A DNA stretch of 64,000 bases, taken from positions 55,626 to 119,625 of the forward strand of contig CANJBQ010000004.1 of the NCBI GenBank assembly GCA_947472645.1. Reading direction: 5' to 3'. This DNA comes from Burkholderiaceae bacterium (GTDB lineage: Bacteria > Pseudomonadota > Gammaproteobacteria > Burkholderiales > Burkholderiaceae). The first letter of the stretch is position 1, and the number at the start of each line of letters is the position of its first letter. This document shows, one piece after another, positions 1 through 9,598 of this stretch. The notes below the pieces were generated by a model that saw only the letters and a list, made by a program, of their open reading frames with translations, was not told the origin of the DNA and made no database searches. The position numbers were made by a program, and so were the translations under genes.

Positions 1-1526
1 GCTATTCCAGAAAAGAATCCGTCGTAATGATTGCTGGCATAACCACCTTTACCCATTGATTTATGAGCAGTACCCGTCTTGCCCCCAACTCGATATCCTG
101 GAACCTGCGCCTTTGGAGCAGTTCCACCTTCTTGAGTCACTAACTCCAACATGCCTCTCATCTCTATCGCGGTCTTTGCTGAAATAATTCTTGTGCCAAC
201 TGGTGGCTTATCCACTTTTAACATCGAGATCGGAACTAGCTCTCCATCACGAGCGAAAATTGTATATGCTCTTGCTAGCTGAAATAAAGAAGTCGATATC
301 CCATAACCAAAGGACATGATGGCTTGGTCTAACTTTCCCCATTTTTCATAGGGCTTTAAAGTTCCAGCAACCGCACCATAAATTTTGGGCGCTTGGCCAA
401 AGCCTACTGACTGAAACATCCCCCACATATCTTCTGGTTGCATTTGTAATGCTATACGGCTAGTTCCAATATTGCTTGATTTTTGAATAATTTGAGAAAC
501 CGATAAAACAGAATACGAGTGTGTATCTGTAATAACTTTTTTACCAATCTGTAACTGCCCTATCGGTAATTGCGTTGTGGGGTTAATTAACCCCTTTTCT
601 AGTGATAAAGCTATCGTAAACGGCTTCATTGTCGAGCCTGGCTCAAAGGTGTCCGTCAAAACACGATTTCGTAACTGCTCGCCAGTTTTAGAACGTACAT
701 TAGGATCAAAGGATGGATAGTTTGCCATCGCTAAAACTTCACCCGTATAGGAATCTAAAACAATAGCCGCGCCTGCTTTTGCCTTATTGTCAATGACAGC
801 TTTTTTGATTTCTTTAAATGCAATTGATTGGATTTTGCTATCTATCGAAAGCTGTAAATCAATTCCATTTCTAGGAGGTTGATAATCACCTAAATCATCA
901 ACAACACGTCCTAGTCGATCAATCACAACGTGCTTTTGTCCATCCTTACCCGACAAGGTGTCGTTGTTTGTTAACTCCATTCCATCCAGACCCTTGTCTT
1001 GAATATCCGTAAAGCCAATGACGTGCGCCATTGCTTCACCTTCAGGATAATAACGACGGTATTCACTAGTGATTAAAATACCCGGTATTGCTAACTCTTT
1101 AATTTTGATTGCAACGCTCGGTTCAACTTGTCGACGTAAATACACTTGGTTTTTTTTATCTGATAATTTCTTTTTCAAATCGGATTCACTCATTTGCAAT
1201 AGCTTGGCAAATGCCGTCACTTTGGCCGCTGATAAATCGTCTGGGATTGTTTCTGGATAAGCAATAATTGTTTTGGCTTCTAAGCTCGTAGCTAAAATTT
1301 CACCATTCCGATCTAAAATTTTTCCTCGAACTGAATTTAATATCAAGACGCGATTTACCTTTTTACCTTTTTCGGCATAAAAATCATTCCCGGGGCCTTG
1401 TATCCAAAAAGCCCTACCTAATAATGCGCAAAATCCAATAAACATAACAAATAAGACCATGCGGGAGCGCCACATGGGCAAGCGCAACACTAAGGTGTTT
1501 GACGGACTTGGATTATTTATTTTCAT
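1..1526 (-). CDS. ftsI: Peptidoglycan transpeptidase FtsI (PBP3), 3' end cut off by window edge
   Basis: Septal class B penicillin-binding protein that cross-links peptidoglycan at the division site, working with FtsW and FtsQLB. About 508 codons are present and the C-terminus lies outside the window. A short basic N-terminus and one membrane segment (about residues 23-40) are followed by the dimerisation domain. All three transpeptidase motifs are visible: STMK with the nucleophile at S298, SSN at 350-352 and KTG at 483-485. The start is the ATG whose first base is 1526; it overlaps the end of ftsL by 14 bases, as is usual in this cluster. The enzyme is intact as far as it can be seen. Confidence 0.95.
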   Translation of the reverse strand, partial: MKINNPSPSNTLVLRLPMWRSRMVLFVMFIGFCALLGRAFWIQGPGNDFYAEKGKKVNRVLILNSVRGKILDRNGEILATSLEAKTIIAYPETIPDDLSAAKVTAFAKLLQMSESDLKKKLSDKKNQVYLRRQVEPSVAIKIKELAIPGILITSEYRRYYPEGEAMAHVIGFTDIQDKGLDGMELTNNDTLSGKDGQKHVVIDRLGRVVDDLGDYQPPRNGIDLQLSIDSKIQSIAFKEIKKAVIDNKAKAGAAIVLDSYTGEVLAMANYPSFDPNVRSKTGEQLRNRVLTDTFEPGSTMKPFTIALSLEKGLINPTTQLPIGQLQIGKKVITDTHSYSVLSVSQIIQKSSNIGTSRIALQMQPEDMWGMFQSVGFGQAPKIYGAVAGTLKPYEKWGKLDQAIMSFGYGISTSLFQLARAYTIFARDGELVPISMLKVDKPPVGTRIISAKTAIEMRGMLELVTQEGGTAPKAQVPGYRVGGKTGTAHKSMGKGGYASNHYDGFFSGI

Positions 1527-1791
1527 AATCCTTTTCCTTTATGTAAATAGTCTTATCTTGTTTTGGATCTTTCATTCGTAATTGCTTGGAAGCAATCTCA
1601 ACAATACGAGACGATTTCGATAAATCTCTTTGCTCATATTCCAAACGACTAATCTCTTGATTCAATCTCTGTTCTTGAAGTTCTAAACGATTTTTTTCTG
1701 CAAATAACATCCTCGCCCTTTGCTGAGAATAAACAAGCATCAATGAGCAGCCCATTAAAGTAATAATTAAAATCACTACTGAGCGATTCAT
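1513..1791 (-). CDS. ftsL: Cell division protein FtsL
   Basis: Small bitopic membrane protein of 92 residues that forms the FtsQLB complex and activates septal synthesis. One membrane helix near the N-terminus (about residues 5-22) is followed by a long charged heptad region (about 28-70), read here as the periplasmic coiled coil. The primary sequence is weakly conserved, so the call rests mainly on size, topology and position between rsmH and ftsI. Its ATG shares one base with the rsmH stop (TAATG), which suggests translational coupling. Confidence 0.88.
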   Translation of the reverse strand: MNRSVVILIITLMGCSLMLVYSQQRARMLFAEKNRLELQEQRLNQEISRLEYEQRDLSKSSRIVEIASKQLRMKDPKQDKTIYIKEKDYENK

Positions 1792-2714
1792 TACTCACCC
1801 ACCATTTCTGCTATGCGCATTACCGCTGATCTTGCGCGAGGATTTTGTTTTATTTCAAATGCACTTGGCTTAATACGGCCAATAATTTTTAAAGGGGATT
1901 TAGGTAACTCAGACTCTCTCAACGGCAAACCTCTTGGGACGCTAAATTTACTGTGTGTCTGCATAAATTGTTTAACAATACGATCTTCGAGCGAATGAAA
2001 GCTGATGACGACAAGTCGACCAGCTGGTTTTAAGAGTCTAAGAGCCATGTTTAATCCCTCTTCCAAATCTCGAAGCTCTTGGTTGATGTGAATCCGTATA
2101 GCTTGAAAGGTGCGCGTGGCCGGATCTTGATCGTACTCACGCGTGCGGACGACACTAGCCACGAGCGACGCGAGTTGCTTTGTGGTCTTGATGTCAATCC
2201 CCTCATCTCTGCTAGCAACAATCGCCTTTGCAATCGAGCCAGCATACCGTTCTTCCCCATATTCTTTAATCACCTTTGCAATACTTTTTTCGTCGGCTAT
2301 CGCCAACCACTCTTGTGCACTTTGTCCCGCCTCGGAATTCATTCGCATATCGAGTGGTCCATCCATACGAAAAGAAAAACCTCGCTGCGCTTGATCGATT
2401 TGAGGCGAACTGATCCCCAAATCGAGCAATATTCCATCCAAACTTTTTGCTAAAACAATGTCTGACATCTTTGAAAATGATGTATGCGCAATTTTGAAGC
2501 GCGGATCGACAATGCTGTTGGCCTCCAAAATTGCTTGCGGGTCTTTGTCGATTGCCAACAATTGGCTGGTGCAGGTCATTCGTTCCAGAATTAACCGCGT
2601 ATGCCCGCCACGACCAAATGTTCCATCGAGGTAGCTCGCATTTTCTAAAGGCGTCTCTCCAACCAAGGCGGTGACTGCCTCGTCCAGTAATACCGGGCGA
2701 TGACTGTAGGTCAT
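1791..2714 (-). CDS. rsmH: 16S rRNA (cytosine-1402-N4)-methyltransferase RsmH
   Basis: SAM-dependent methyltransferase that modifies C1402 in the ribosomal decoding centre. At 307 residues it has the usual length. Visible landmarks are [10 protein letters not shown] at the N-terminus, the SAM-binding [41 protein letters not shown] and the C-terminal [13 protein letters not shown]. It starts 12 bases after mraZ and overlaps ftsL by one base, so it is the second gene of the division cluster. Confidence 0.97.
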   Translation of the reverse strand: MTYSHRPVLLDEAVTALVGETPLENASYLDGTFGRGGHTRLILERMTCTSQLLAIDKDPQAILEANSIVDPRFKIAHTSFSKMSDIVLAKSLDGILLDLGISSPQIDQAQRGFSFRMDGPLDMRMNSEAGQSAQEWLAIADEKSIAKVIKEYGEERYAGSIAKAIVASRDEGIDIKTTKQLASLVASVVRTREYDQDPATRTFQAIRIHINQELRDLEEGLNMALRLLKPAGRLVVISFHSLEDRIVKQFMQTHSKFSVPRGLPLRESELPKSPLKIIGRIKPSAFEIKQNPRARSAVMRIAEMVGE

Positions 2715-2726
2715 AGTTCCAAAACA

Positions 2727-3155
2727 TCAGAAAGAAAATTGTCGTAAAGCTTCCGGCATACCTTGAGAGATTGCCATTTGCTCTTTAGTGGCGTAAGTCG
2801 TCGCATCCCAAACTTCAAGATGACTACCCATGCCCAACAAAATAACTTCTTTCTCAATTCCGGAGGCGGCTCTTAATTCGGGACTAATCAAAATACGGCC
2901 TGATCCATCCATATCTACTTCTGAAGCATTTCCAAGAAAAATTCGGCGCCACCAATTAGCTTCCATTGGCAACTTCGCAATGCGCTCACGAAAAATTTCC
3001 CATTCGGCTTGTGGGAATAGAATTAAACATCCCTCAGGATGTTTTGTCAGCGTTACACGCCCAAGACCCTCTGTTTGCAAGGCGTCACGATGCCGAGCCG
3101 GAATAGACATCCGTCCCTTAACATCTAAACTGATCGCCGATGCACCCTGAAACAT
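2727..3155 (-). CDS. mraZ: Transcriptional regulator MraZ
   Basis: AbrB-fold DNA-binding protein that, in studied bacteria, represses the dcw operon by binding short TGGG-type repeats in front of its own gene. The 142 residues hold the two MraZ repeats, beginning [16 protein letters not shown] and [17 protein letters not shown]. It is first in the cluster, and its own predicted binding site is present nine bases upstream, so autoregulation is likely. The C-terminus ([12 protein letters not shown]) is typical of proteobacterial members. Confidence 0.96.
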   Translation of the reverse strand: MFQGASAISLDVKGRMSIPARHRDALQTEGLGRVTLTKHPEGCLILFPQAEWEIFRERIAKLPMEANWWRRIFLGNASEVDMDGSGRILISPELRAASGIEKEVILLGMGSHLEVWDATTYATKEQMAISQGMPEALRQFSF

Positions 3156-3163
3156 TCCATTTT

Positions 3164-3188
3164 CCCCACTTTTTCACACTTTCTCCCA
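3164..3188 (-). promoter_or_regulatory. MraZ box: three TGGGN-type repeats at 10-bp period
   Basis: On the minus strand three pentamers, TGGGA (3184-3188), TGTGA (3174-3178) and TGGGG (3164-3168), recur exactly every 10 bases, i.e. TGGGN plus five bases repeated. This matches the known architecture of MraZ operators. The middle copy is degenerate. The first copy shares a base with the predicted -10 element. Confidence 0.82.
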
Positions 3189-3216
3189 CTTTAAAGCCTA
3201 TATAGGGAATGGTCAA
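3188..3216 (-). promoter_or_regulatory. Predicted sigma-70 promoter of the mraZ cluster
   Basis: On the minus strand TTGACC (3211-3216) is separated by 17 bases from TAAAGT (3188-3193). The -10 abuts the MraZ box, so bound MraZ would occlude RNA polymerase. The remaining AT-rich stretch up to 3393 shows no other clear element. Confidence 0.6.
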
Positions 3217-3393
3217 GAGTTTTAGAGGAATTTTGATATAGTTTTTCTTGTATTTACAAGAGCTTAGAGTAATCCAAGTATATTTAATTATTAAAATAAT
3301 AATATAAAACAAGGCCTTATAAAAGATATCTCATCTTTCAGTTGAAATAACTTGGTAAGAACCCTCATTCATGTGACTAATTTATTAAAAATT

Positions 3394-4026
3394 TCAAAGA
3401 TAATATGCCGTTTTGGTCATCACTTTAGACACGCTTTGCATAACATTTTTGATGATTTGGGGTAATTCCTTCGCCCCCGCGTCTCGAGCCATTTGTCCAT
3501 GAGCAAATTCCTCTGCCCGCATTTGTTCCAAGATCGCTCTGGAGGCAAAATCTTCAAGCGGCAAACTTTCGAGATGACCTTCTAAGTGACTTTCGACTTG
3601 CTTTTCTGTCTCGGCAACAAATCCTAAACTCCAAGCATCTCCAGCCAGTCCCGCCGCAACCCCCATCGTAAAAGCTCCTGAGTACCATAGTGGGTTGAGC
3701 AAACTTGGTCTTGATCCCAACTCTTGCAAACGCTGCGCACACCAAGACAAATGATCTTCTTCTTCAATGGCCGCAGTGGCTAATTGATGCTTAATGGCTT
3801 CTGATGCGCTTGTTAAACGTTGGGCTTGATATAGCGCCTGCGCGCAAACCTCCCCAACATGATTCACTCGCATTAATCCTGCAGCATGCTTTCTTTGTGC
3901 ATCAGATAGCTCGTGAGAACCATTGATCTCCGGCAGGGGGGTCGATCGTCTTTGAGGGGTGATACCCATTAAAGTTCGAAGAGCTTTATCGCCCTCAATA
4001 ATGAATTGGTCAATGTTGAACTGCAT
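3394..4026 (-). CDS. coq7: 2-polyprenyl-3-methyl-6-methoxy-1,4-benzoquinone monooxygenase Coq7
   Basis: Di-iron hydroxylase of ubiquinone biosynthesis, acting on demethoxyubiquinol at the inner membrane. The 210-residue length fits the beta/gamma-proteobacterial form. The carboxylate and histidine iron ligands are visible in [42 protein letters not shown] and [11 protein letters not shown]. It is a single gene between the mraZ promoter region and a dehydrogenase. No good Shine-Dalgarno sequence is seen before the ATG; a TAAAAT lies four bases upstream, so a very short leader is possible. Confidence 0.95.
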   Translation of the reverse strand: MQFNIDQFIIEGDKALRTLMGITPQRRSTPLPEINGSHELSDAQRKHAAGLMRVNHVGEVCAQALYQAQRLTSASEAIKHQLATAAIEEEDHLSWCAQRLQELGSRPSLLNPLWYSGAFTMGVAAGLAGDAWSLGFVAETEKQVESHLEGHLESLPLEDFASRAILEQMRAEEFAHGQMARDAGAKELPQIIKNVMQSVSKVMTKTAYYL

Positions 4027-4122
4027 GGCTATTTTATCTATTCACGATCATGTAAGTTAAATCATTTTATGTCAGTGTGAGAAAAATTTCTGATGTAGGT
4101 CCATGAATCATATTTCAACTAT

Positions 4123-5043
4123 TTATTTTTTGATTTCGTCATATAAACCTGCCATCTGACCAATCACTTCTGCAGTCGATGCGGTATCAGACAAGGATAA
4201 GCCTTGCGCCATTGCAGCAGTATAAATTGGGGCAGTGGCATTAAAAATGGGTAATGGGCATCCTACTGATTTAGCAAGATCGCCAATAACCTGCATATCT
4301 TTTTGCCAAACTTCTACCTTCATCGTTGGTGGAGTGTACTGACGATCAATCATAAATGGCATACGCAGTCTCATCACTCCGGTTCCAATGACGGGACTGG
4401 GGCCAAAAATATCCAAGACATCTTGAGGATCTAAACCAATTTTTCTAGCAAAAATAGTGGATTCGGCACAGGCAACATTATAAATAGCGACTAAATGATT
4501 GGCGATCAATTTCATTTTAAGCCCATTACCATAAGGTCCTACATAGGGGTACTGATCAGCTAGTGCTGCAAGAATCGGCCGAATCTTTCGACAACTTTTT
4601 TCTTGACCACTCACAAAGATCGTCCACGCACGATCTTTCATTCTTGCCGCAGTTCCACTGATGGGGCAGTCGAATAACTCAATTCCTGGCAGATCTAACT
4701 GCTTCGCAATAAACTCTTTATCACTCATAGGCAAAGTACTCGTCTCTATAACTATGAGTTTTTTAGGGCTTTGCTCTAACGCATTTTTGATTTCATTAAA
4801 AACGGTGATGAGAGCCATGCTCGTCGCCAAAGAAATAATCAGCGTATCCGCCTCCATCACAACATCACTTATGGATTTGAGAGCTTGGCCACCAGCCCTC
4901 TTTAAACGCCGACAGGCACTCGCCTCAATGTCGTACCCGACCACATTAAATCCTGATTTTATAAGGGTTTCAGCCATAATTCCGCCCATAATACCTAAAC
5001 CTATAATGCCTATTTTGGGTGGAGATTTTTTTGTCTTTTTCAT
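4123..5043 (-). CDS. NAD(P)-dependent beta-hydroxyacid dehydrogenase (3-hydroxyisobutyrate/tartronate semialdehyde reductase type)
   Basis: Rossmann-fold oxidoreductase of the 3-hydroxyisobutyrate dehydrogenase family; the substrate cannot be fixed from sequence. Visible features are the dinucleotide-binding GIIGLGIMGGIMAETL near the N-terminus, the substrate-binding DCPISGTAARMKDRA (usually DAPVSGG), and the catalytic lysine region GNGLKMKLIANHLVA. I take the ATG at 5043, giving 306 residues; a GTG at 5076 would add eleven residues with no better ribosome site. It stands alone on the minus strand, divergent from a porin gene. Confidence 0.85.
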   Translation of the reverse strand: MKKTKKSPPKIGIIGLGIMGGIMAETLIKSGFNVVGYDIEASACRRLKRAGGQALKSISDVVMEADTLIISLATSMALITVFNEIKNALEQSPKKLIVIETSTLPMSDKEFIAKQLDLPGIELFDCPISGTAARMKDRAWTIFVSGQEKSCRKIRPILAALADQYPYVGPYGNGLKMKLIANHLVAIYNVACAESTIFARKIGLDPQDVLDIFGPSPVIGTGVMRLRMPFMIDRQYTPPTMKVEVWQKDMQVIGDLAKSVGCPLPIFNATAPIYTAAMAQGLSLSDTASTAEVIGQMAGLYDEIKK

Positions 5044-5233
5044 CAATAACTTTACGTAATGGTTGGTAGTGGTCACTCAAAAGTATATGCGCCAAGCTTT
5101 AAAAAGCATACCTTTTGAACTAAGTTCAATTGTAATAGCCTTCCATATTTAAAGACTTTATTTAGATAGGCTTTTTTAAGTTTTGTTACCTTAGTTCTCT
5201 TTGTGATAAATGTATCTTTACGAAGGAGTTGGT

Positions 5234-6262
5234 ATGTATCAAAAATATCTGCATGGGCTTATTTTATGTTTGTGTACTTCAACATGCCTCGCCACTTCCA
5301 ATGTCGAATTATATGGCTTAATGGATCAAGGTTTGCTTTGGCAATTACATCCTATGCCATCCTCAAACTCTCATTTCCAACTTAGCCAAGGTAACAAAAT
5401 GGCTTCACGGTTTGGACTGAAAGGTCGTGAAGAAATCAATTCTGGTCATTCGGTTTTTTTTGATCTTGAAGGAGAAACACACCCACGTCATATTCAACCA
5501 GGAAGTATTTTTCAACGTAAGAGCTTTATTGGTTATAAAAATCCTAGCCTAGGACAATTCACTCTAGGACTTCAATCTTCTGTTGGCTTCGATATTGCTA
5601 GAATCTTTGACCCCAGTGGACTGATTCGACAAAAATATGTCATCGATGATTTAAGTGGCAGCTTGAATGGTCGGTATGGGAATAAATGGACGCAAGACTC
5701 TCTGAAATATACCCTTAGAACCAATAATCTTCTTTTATTAAGTAGCTATCAAATAGCCAATCATCATACCCATCAACCAGCTAACTATGCTATCGGTATG
5801 AGCTACAAGTTTGGTGACACGCTTTTAGCCTCCTCTTTTTCGTTGACTGATAACCCCAAAATTACTCATCGAAAAGATAAGGCATATATTGCCAATGCTG
5901 GACTAACTCATGCTATGGGTCCAACACAATTAAAGGTGGGATTTTCACACTCTCAACTCGGAAAACTACCAACATCACCTCTTAGAACGTCTCAAGAACT
6001 TTACCAAATCCAAAATATTGGCCTTGGTTTTAAATATCAACTAAAGCACAATATCGATCTCAATACCGCTGTTTATGTCCAAAAAAATATTCGTTATCAA
6101 CATCAAGATATGTACGGGTACAAATACGTTATTGGTGGAAATTATCATTTTTCAAAAAACACACATGCCTACGCTTTTATGCATCATGCAACAGGATCCG
6201 ATGGAGGTAAACCGATCAATCATTTAACCGGCGTTTCTCTAGGGGTCGTTCATCGCTTTTAG
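5234..6262 (+). CDS. Small Gram-negative porin
   Basis: Outer-membrane beta-barrel porin of the Burkholderiales (OmpC/PF13609-like) type, 342 residues. An N-terminal signal peptide ends around CLATS, followed by the characteristic NVELYGLMDQG and later SRFGLKGREEINSGHSVFFDLEGE, and the chain ends in an aromatic residue (GVSLGVVHRF), as outer-membrane barrels do. The ATG at 5234 is preceded at the right distance by AAGGAG (5223-5228); the in-frame ATG at 5210 is rejected. It is shorter and more divergent than the porin at 50.1-51.4 kb. Confidence 0.88.
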   Translation: MYQKYLHGLILCLCTSTCLATSNVELYGLMDQGLLWQLHPMPSSNSHFQLSQGNKMASRFGLKGREEINSGHSVFFDLEGETHPRHIQPGSIFQRKSFIGYKNPSLGQFTLGLQSSVGFDIARIFDPSGLIRQKYVIDDLSGSLNGRYGNKWTQDSLKYTLRTNNLLLLSSYQIANHHTHQPANYAIGMSYKFGDTLLASSFSLTDNPKITHRKDKAYIANAGLTHAMGPTQLKVGFSHSQLGKLPTSPLRTSQELYQIQNIGLGFKYQLKHNIDLNTAVYVQKNIRYQHQDMYGYKYVIGGNYHFSKNTHAYAFMHHATGSDGGKPINHLTGVSLGVVHRF

Positions 6263-6463
6263 ACCCAAACATTCTAAAAACTGGAAATATTCATTTAATA
6301 TTGAAAAATCAATATCTTAAATAGTGTTGGTAGTATGAAAATAAGTAACTTCAAGAGTTTTTCTTTCTTTTTGAAGATAATTCATTGACATGTCATCAAT
6401 GATTACACACTCCTTTTAGTGAATATGAGCTAAGATAAGACATACTTAGCGAATAAATTATTT

Positions 6464-7654
6464 ATGAAAATTTTTCCGGAATTTATTGATCAACTCGATA
6501 TCATTAAAGGCATCCGCCGAGATATTCACGCACATCCAGAATTAAAATTCACGGAATTTAGAACCTCTGAATTGGTAGCAAATCAATTAAAAGCTTGGGG
6601 TATCGAGACTCATATTGGCTTAGGTAAAACAGGAGTAGTAGGAACTATCATAGGCACTTTGGGATCTGGTAAATCTATCGGCCTAAGAGCCGATATCGAT
6701 GCTCTACCTTTGCAAGAACATAACACCTTTGCTCATGCATCTACTCATGCTGGAAAAATGCATGCCTGTGGTCATGATGGCCATACCGCCATGCTGTTAA
6801 GTGCTGCTCAATATTTTTCTTCTCATCGAGATTTCAAAGGTACCATTCATTTTATTTTCCAACCAGCAGAAGAGGGGGGCGGAGGCGCTCGGGAAATGAT
6901 GGCGGATGGTTTATTTACATTGTTTCCTTGTGATGCGGTTTTTGGAATGCATAATTGGCCAGGTATGCCTGAGGGTAGTTTCGGGGTGATTGCTGGACCA
7001 ATGATGGCGTCAAGTAATGAATTTACGATTACTTTAAAAGGTAAAGGCGCTCACGCAGCATTACCTCACAATGGCGCAGACCCAGTTTATGCAATCGCTC
7101 AATTAGTGGCTTCTTTGCAAAGTATCATCACCCGAAATAAAAAACCGGTAGATACCGCTGTTTTATCGATCACACAAATACATGCTGGATTTGCCAGCAA
7201 TGTTATTCCCGATGATGCTTGGTTGGGAGGCACGATCAGAACCTTTACTAATCCGGTCTTAGACCTTTTAGAAGATAGGCTTCGCGAGATTGCACATGGA
7301 ACTGCTCAAACGTTTAACTGCAAAGCAGAAATCGAATTTATCAGAAATTATCCGCCACTGATTAACCATGTAAAGGAAACTCAATTTGCTCAAAAAGTCA
7401 TTAAAGAGCAATTTGGTAGTGATCAATTTATTGAAAATATAGAACCCACGATGGGCTCTGAAGATTTTGCTTTTATGTTAGAAAAAATACCGGGATGCTA
7501 TGTTTTTATTGGCAATGGGGATGGGTCTCACCGCAGTGTTGGACATGGTATGGGTCCTTGCCATTTGCACAACCCTTCATACGACTTTAATGATCACTTA
7601 TTGCCAATCGGGGCTAGTTACTGGACCCACCTAGCAAAGTCTTTTTTAAATTAA
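6464..7654 (+). CDS. M20 family amidohydrolase (hippurate hydrolase-like)
   Basis: Zinc/manganese-dependent aminoacylase of the M20D family, which removes acyl groups from N-acyl amino acids. The 396 residues show the metal ligands in MHACGHDGHTAML, QPAEEGGGGAREM and the C-terminal TMGSEDFAFML, plus GADPVYAIAQLV in the dimerisation domain. No signal peptide, so cytoplasmic. No operon partner is evident: the porin ends 201 bases upstream and the next gene is convergent, 3 bases away. True substrate unknown. Confidence 0.9.
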   Translation: MKIFPEFIDQLDIIKGIRRDIHAHPELKFTEFRTSELVANQLKAWGIETHIGLGKTGVVGTIIGTLGSGKSIGLRADIDALPLQEHNTFAHASTHAGKMHACGHDGHTAMLLSAAQYFSSHRDFKGTIHFIFQPAEEGGGGAREMMADGLFTLFPCDAVFGMHNWPGMPEGSFGVIAGPMMASSNEFTITLKGKGAHAALPHNGADPVYAIAQLVASLQSIITRNKKPVDTAVLSITQIHAGFASNVIPDDAWLGGTIRTFTNPVLDLLEDRLREIAHGTAQTFNCKAEIEFIRNYPPLINHVKETQFAQKVIKEQFGSDQFIENIEPTMGSEDFAFMLEKIPGCYVFIGNGDGSHRSVGHGMGPCHLHNPSYDFNDHLLPIGASYWTHLAKSFLN

Positions 7655-7657
7655 CTA

Positions 7658-8425
7658 TTATTTCGGTTTAATTTCAATATCGCCATAAATCGCACTGACG
7701 AAAGTTTTTGTATTATCAGTGTCCGTCAATATGCCAATAGCAATAAGTTTTCCAGGGGGCTCATTAAACGCTCTTTTATAATCTTCCTCGATATCTCTGC
7801 GATGAGCTCGCCACTCTCCTAAAAACTCATCACCATAATCTACCGCAATCATTTTGATGCGCGATGTGTATTTGTTATTTAGGATTTCTTTATCATCATA
7901 TTTTCGCCCCGACCAGATGTACATCAATGTCGCATAGGGCATTTCCTGTCCACTAATAATCTGCGCCAATTCAAACGCCATCTGATCCTTTAATGAAAGC
8001 TTTGACTTATCGCCTTCAAAAGCCAAAATTAATCTTAAAGGTGCGTCATCAGTCGCTCCCTGTTGAGGATCTGCCTGATGCACAATCCCTAAAGCCTTCC
8101 ACTCCCATGACAATTCATGGCCAGTAATAGGTCTTGGAATTAATGGCGCAATCAAACCCGAAGCACTCGCGTCTGCTTCAGCATGAAGTGCCAATTTACT
8201 TTGCTCCACTTTTAAAACATAATTGGTAAGACTTTTATTGGGCGTTAAGGACCAGGGATACCAACCCCTAAATGACTTGTGCTTTTTAATACCCAGTTCA
8301 AAGTCTTGTGGATTTATTAAGGAAAATTTCGGAATGTCTTTTAGGGGTTGTAGCGAGCTGTCAAGTTGAGGAGTCGAACAGGCACAGACTAAAACCGTAA
8401 ACAGTAATGCTGTAAATCGATTCAT
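7658..8425 (-). CDS. DUF3047 domain lipoprotein
   Basis: Protein of 255 residues with a lipoprotein-like N-terminus (LLFTVLVCACSTP, modification at the second Cys) and a DUF3047 domain (PF11249) over most of the remainder. Typical family phrases are SGLIAPLIPRP, LSWEWKALGIVHQADPQQ, DDAPLRLILAF, YIWSGRKY and the closing ISAIYGDIEI-like end. Function is not known. Its ATG overlaps the mltA stop by one base (TAATG), so the two envelope lipoprotein genes are likely co-translated. Confidence 0.85.
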   Translation of the reverse strand: MNRFTALLFTVLVCACSTPQLDSSLQPLKDIPKFSLINPQDFELGIKKHKSFRGWYPWSLTPNKSLTNYVLKVEQSKLALHAEADASASGLIAPLIPRPITGHELSWEWKALGIVHQADPQQGATDDAPLRLILAFEGDKSKLSLKDQMAFELAQIISGQEMPYATLMYIWSGRKYDDKEILNNKYTSRIKMIAVDYGDEFLGEWRAHRRDIEEDYKRAFNEPPGKLIAIGILTDTDNTKTFVSAIYGDIEIKPK

Positions 8426-9582
8426 TATTCACCTAATCCTTTAGGTAATATTGCCCAGATTCGGCCACTTTGTTTCATTTTACCGGCTTTATCTCCAGCA
8501 GCATCGCCAGATCCCCAATAGAAATCAGCACGAACTCCTCCCACAATCGCAGATCCCGTATCTTGAGCAAAAACCAAACGTTCAAGTGGTTTACCTGTTT
8601 CAGGATCAGTGGTGGATAAATAGACAGGGGCGCCCTTGGGGATTGCTTGCCAATCTACAGCAATACTTCTTCCTGCAGTAAGTGACACCCCAATACTTCC
8701 AATAGGGCCCTCAAGACTGGATGTAGAGCTCTCTAAAACTTTAAAAAAAACATAGCGAGGATTTGCATTAAGCATCGTCTGAACTCGTTGCGGATTTTTT
8801 TTAGCCCAATCAGAAATTCCTTGCATGCTGGCTTTTTCATAAGTAAGTTCATTTTGCTGGATTAACCAAGTGCCAAATGAAGCAAATGTTTGATTATTTG
8901 TCCCAGCAAAACCTAATCGTAAAATCTTTTTGTTTTCTAGTTGAATCTTTCCTGAGCCTTGTATCTGCATAAATGCTGCAGCAACAGGATCCTCGACCCA
9001 GGCAATTTCTAATCCTTTTAATTCTTGACTAGCTAACAAAGCAGCTCGAGTTGGTCGTAACTTATCCTTAGAGGATTGCCAACTGGGGGGATATCGATGA
9101 AGGGGGGTTTGATAAACCCCCTGTCGCTGGAGTGAGCCCTTCAAGAGTGGTTCAAAATATCCGGTTATCAGCCCCTCGTTACTACCTTTGGCAAATTGCT
9201 TTAAATCCTTCGTCTGACGAATTTCCCAAACCTTAAAATGCTCCTCAAAATAGTCACGAATGGCTGAACTCGAATGAACATCAACCATGCGGGCTTTTTC
9301 ACAAACTTGACGCCACTCCACCTGATTGGACTTGTTCAAACTTTGACAACTTTTTTGCCACGCATTCCAAGTCTGATCAAGCTGATCTTCATCCCAATTT
9401 GGTAGATTACTCCAACTACTTAAAAAATATTGCGCAGCAGGATATTGATTGAATTGTGGGCTAGGTAATGGCGCTACGGATTCTGACGGTTTTTGTGTCT
9501 TAACGATGGGTGTTGTGCAAGCTCCCAGTAAAATAGTGAAGCACGATATTGCAATATATTGAATGACAACCGACTTTTTCAT
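8425..9582 (-). CDS. mltA: Membrane-bound lytic murein transglycosylase A
   Basis: Periplasmic lipoprotein that cleaves the glycan strands of peptidoglycan, forming 1,6-anhydromuramyl ends. The signal peptide ends in the lipobox LLGAC. The MltA domain is recognisable by ITGYFEPLLKGSL, VAAAFMQIQGSGKI, RYVFFKV, GVSLTAGRSIAVD and the 3D-type end DTGSAIVGGVRADFYWGSGDAAG, which carries the conserved aspartates. I use the ATG at 9582 (385 residues) rather than a TTG two codons upstream. It precedes the DUF3047 lipoprotein gene. Confidence 0.94.
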   Translation of the reverse strand: MKKSVVIQYIAISCFTILLGACTTPIVKTQKPSESVAPLPSPQFNQYPAAQYFLSSWSNLPNWDEDQLDQTWNAWQKSCQSLNKSNQVEWRQVCEKARMVDVHSSSAIRDYFEEHFKVWEIRQTKDLKQFAKGSNEGLITGYFEPLLKGSLQRQGVYQTPLHRYPPSWQSSKDKLRPTRAALLASQELKGLEIAWVEDPVAAAFMQIQGSGKIQLENKKILRLGFAGTNNQTFASFGTWLIQQNELTYEKASMQGISDWAKKNPQRVQTMLNANPRYVFFKVLESSTSSLEGPIGSIGVSLTAGRSIAVDWQAIPKGAPVYLSTTDPETGKPLERLVFAQDTGSAIVGGVRADFYWGSGDAAGDKAGKMKQSGRIWAILPKGLGE

Positions 9583-9598
9583 AAGCAAAGAAGACCAA

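Noticed and set aside
2266..2727. A 153-codon open frame on the minus strand
   Set aside because: It lies out of frame inside rsmH, which has all family motifs; composition and lack of any recognisable domain mark it as a shadow frame.
5210..5233. Earlier start codon for the small porin
   Set aside because: It would put eight residues ahead of the signal peptide and has no ribosome site, whereas AAGGAG precedes the ATG at 5234.
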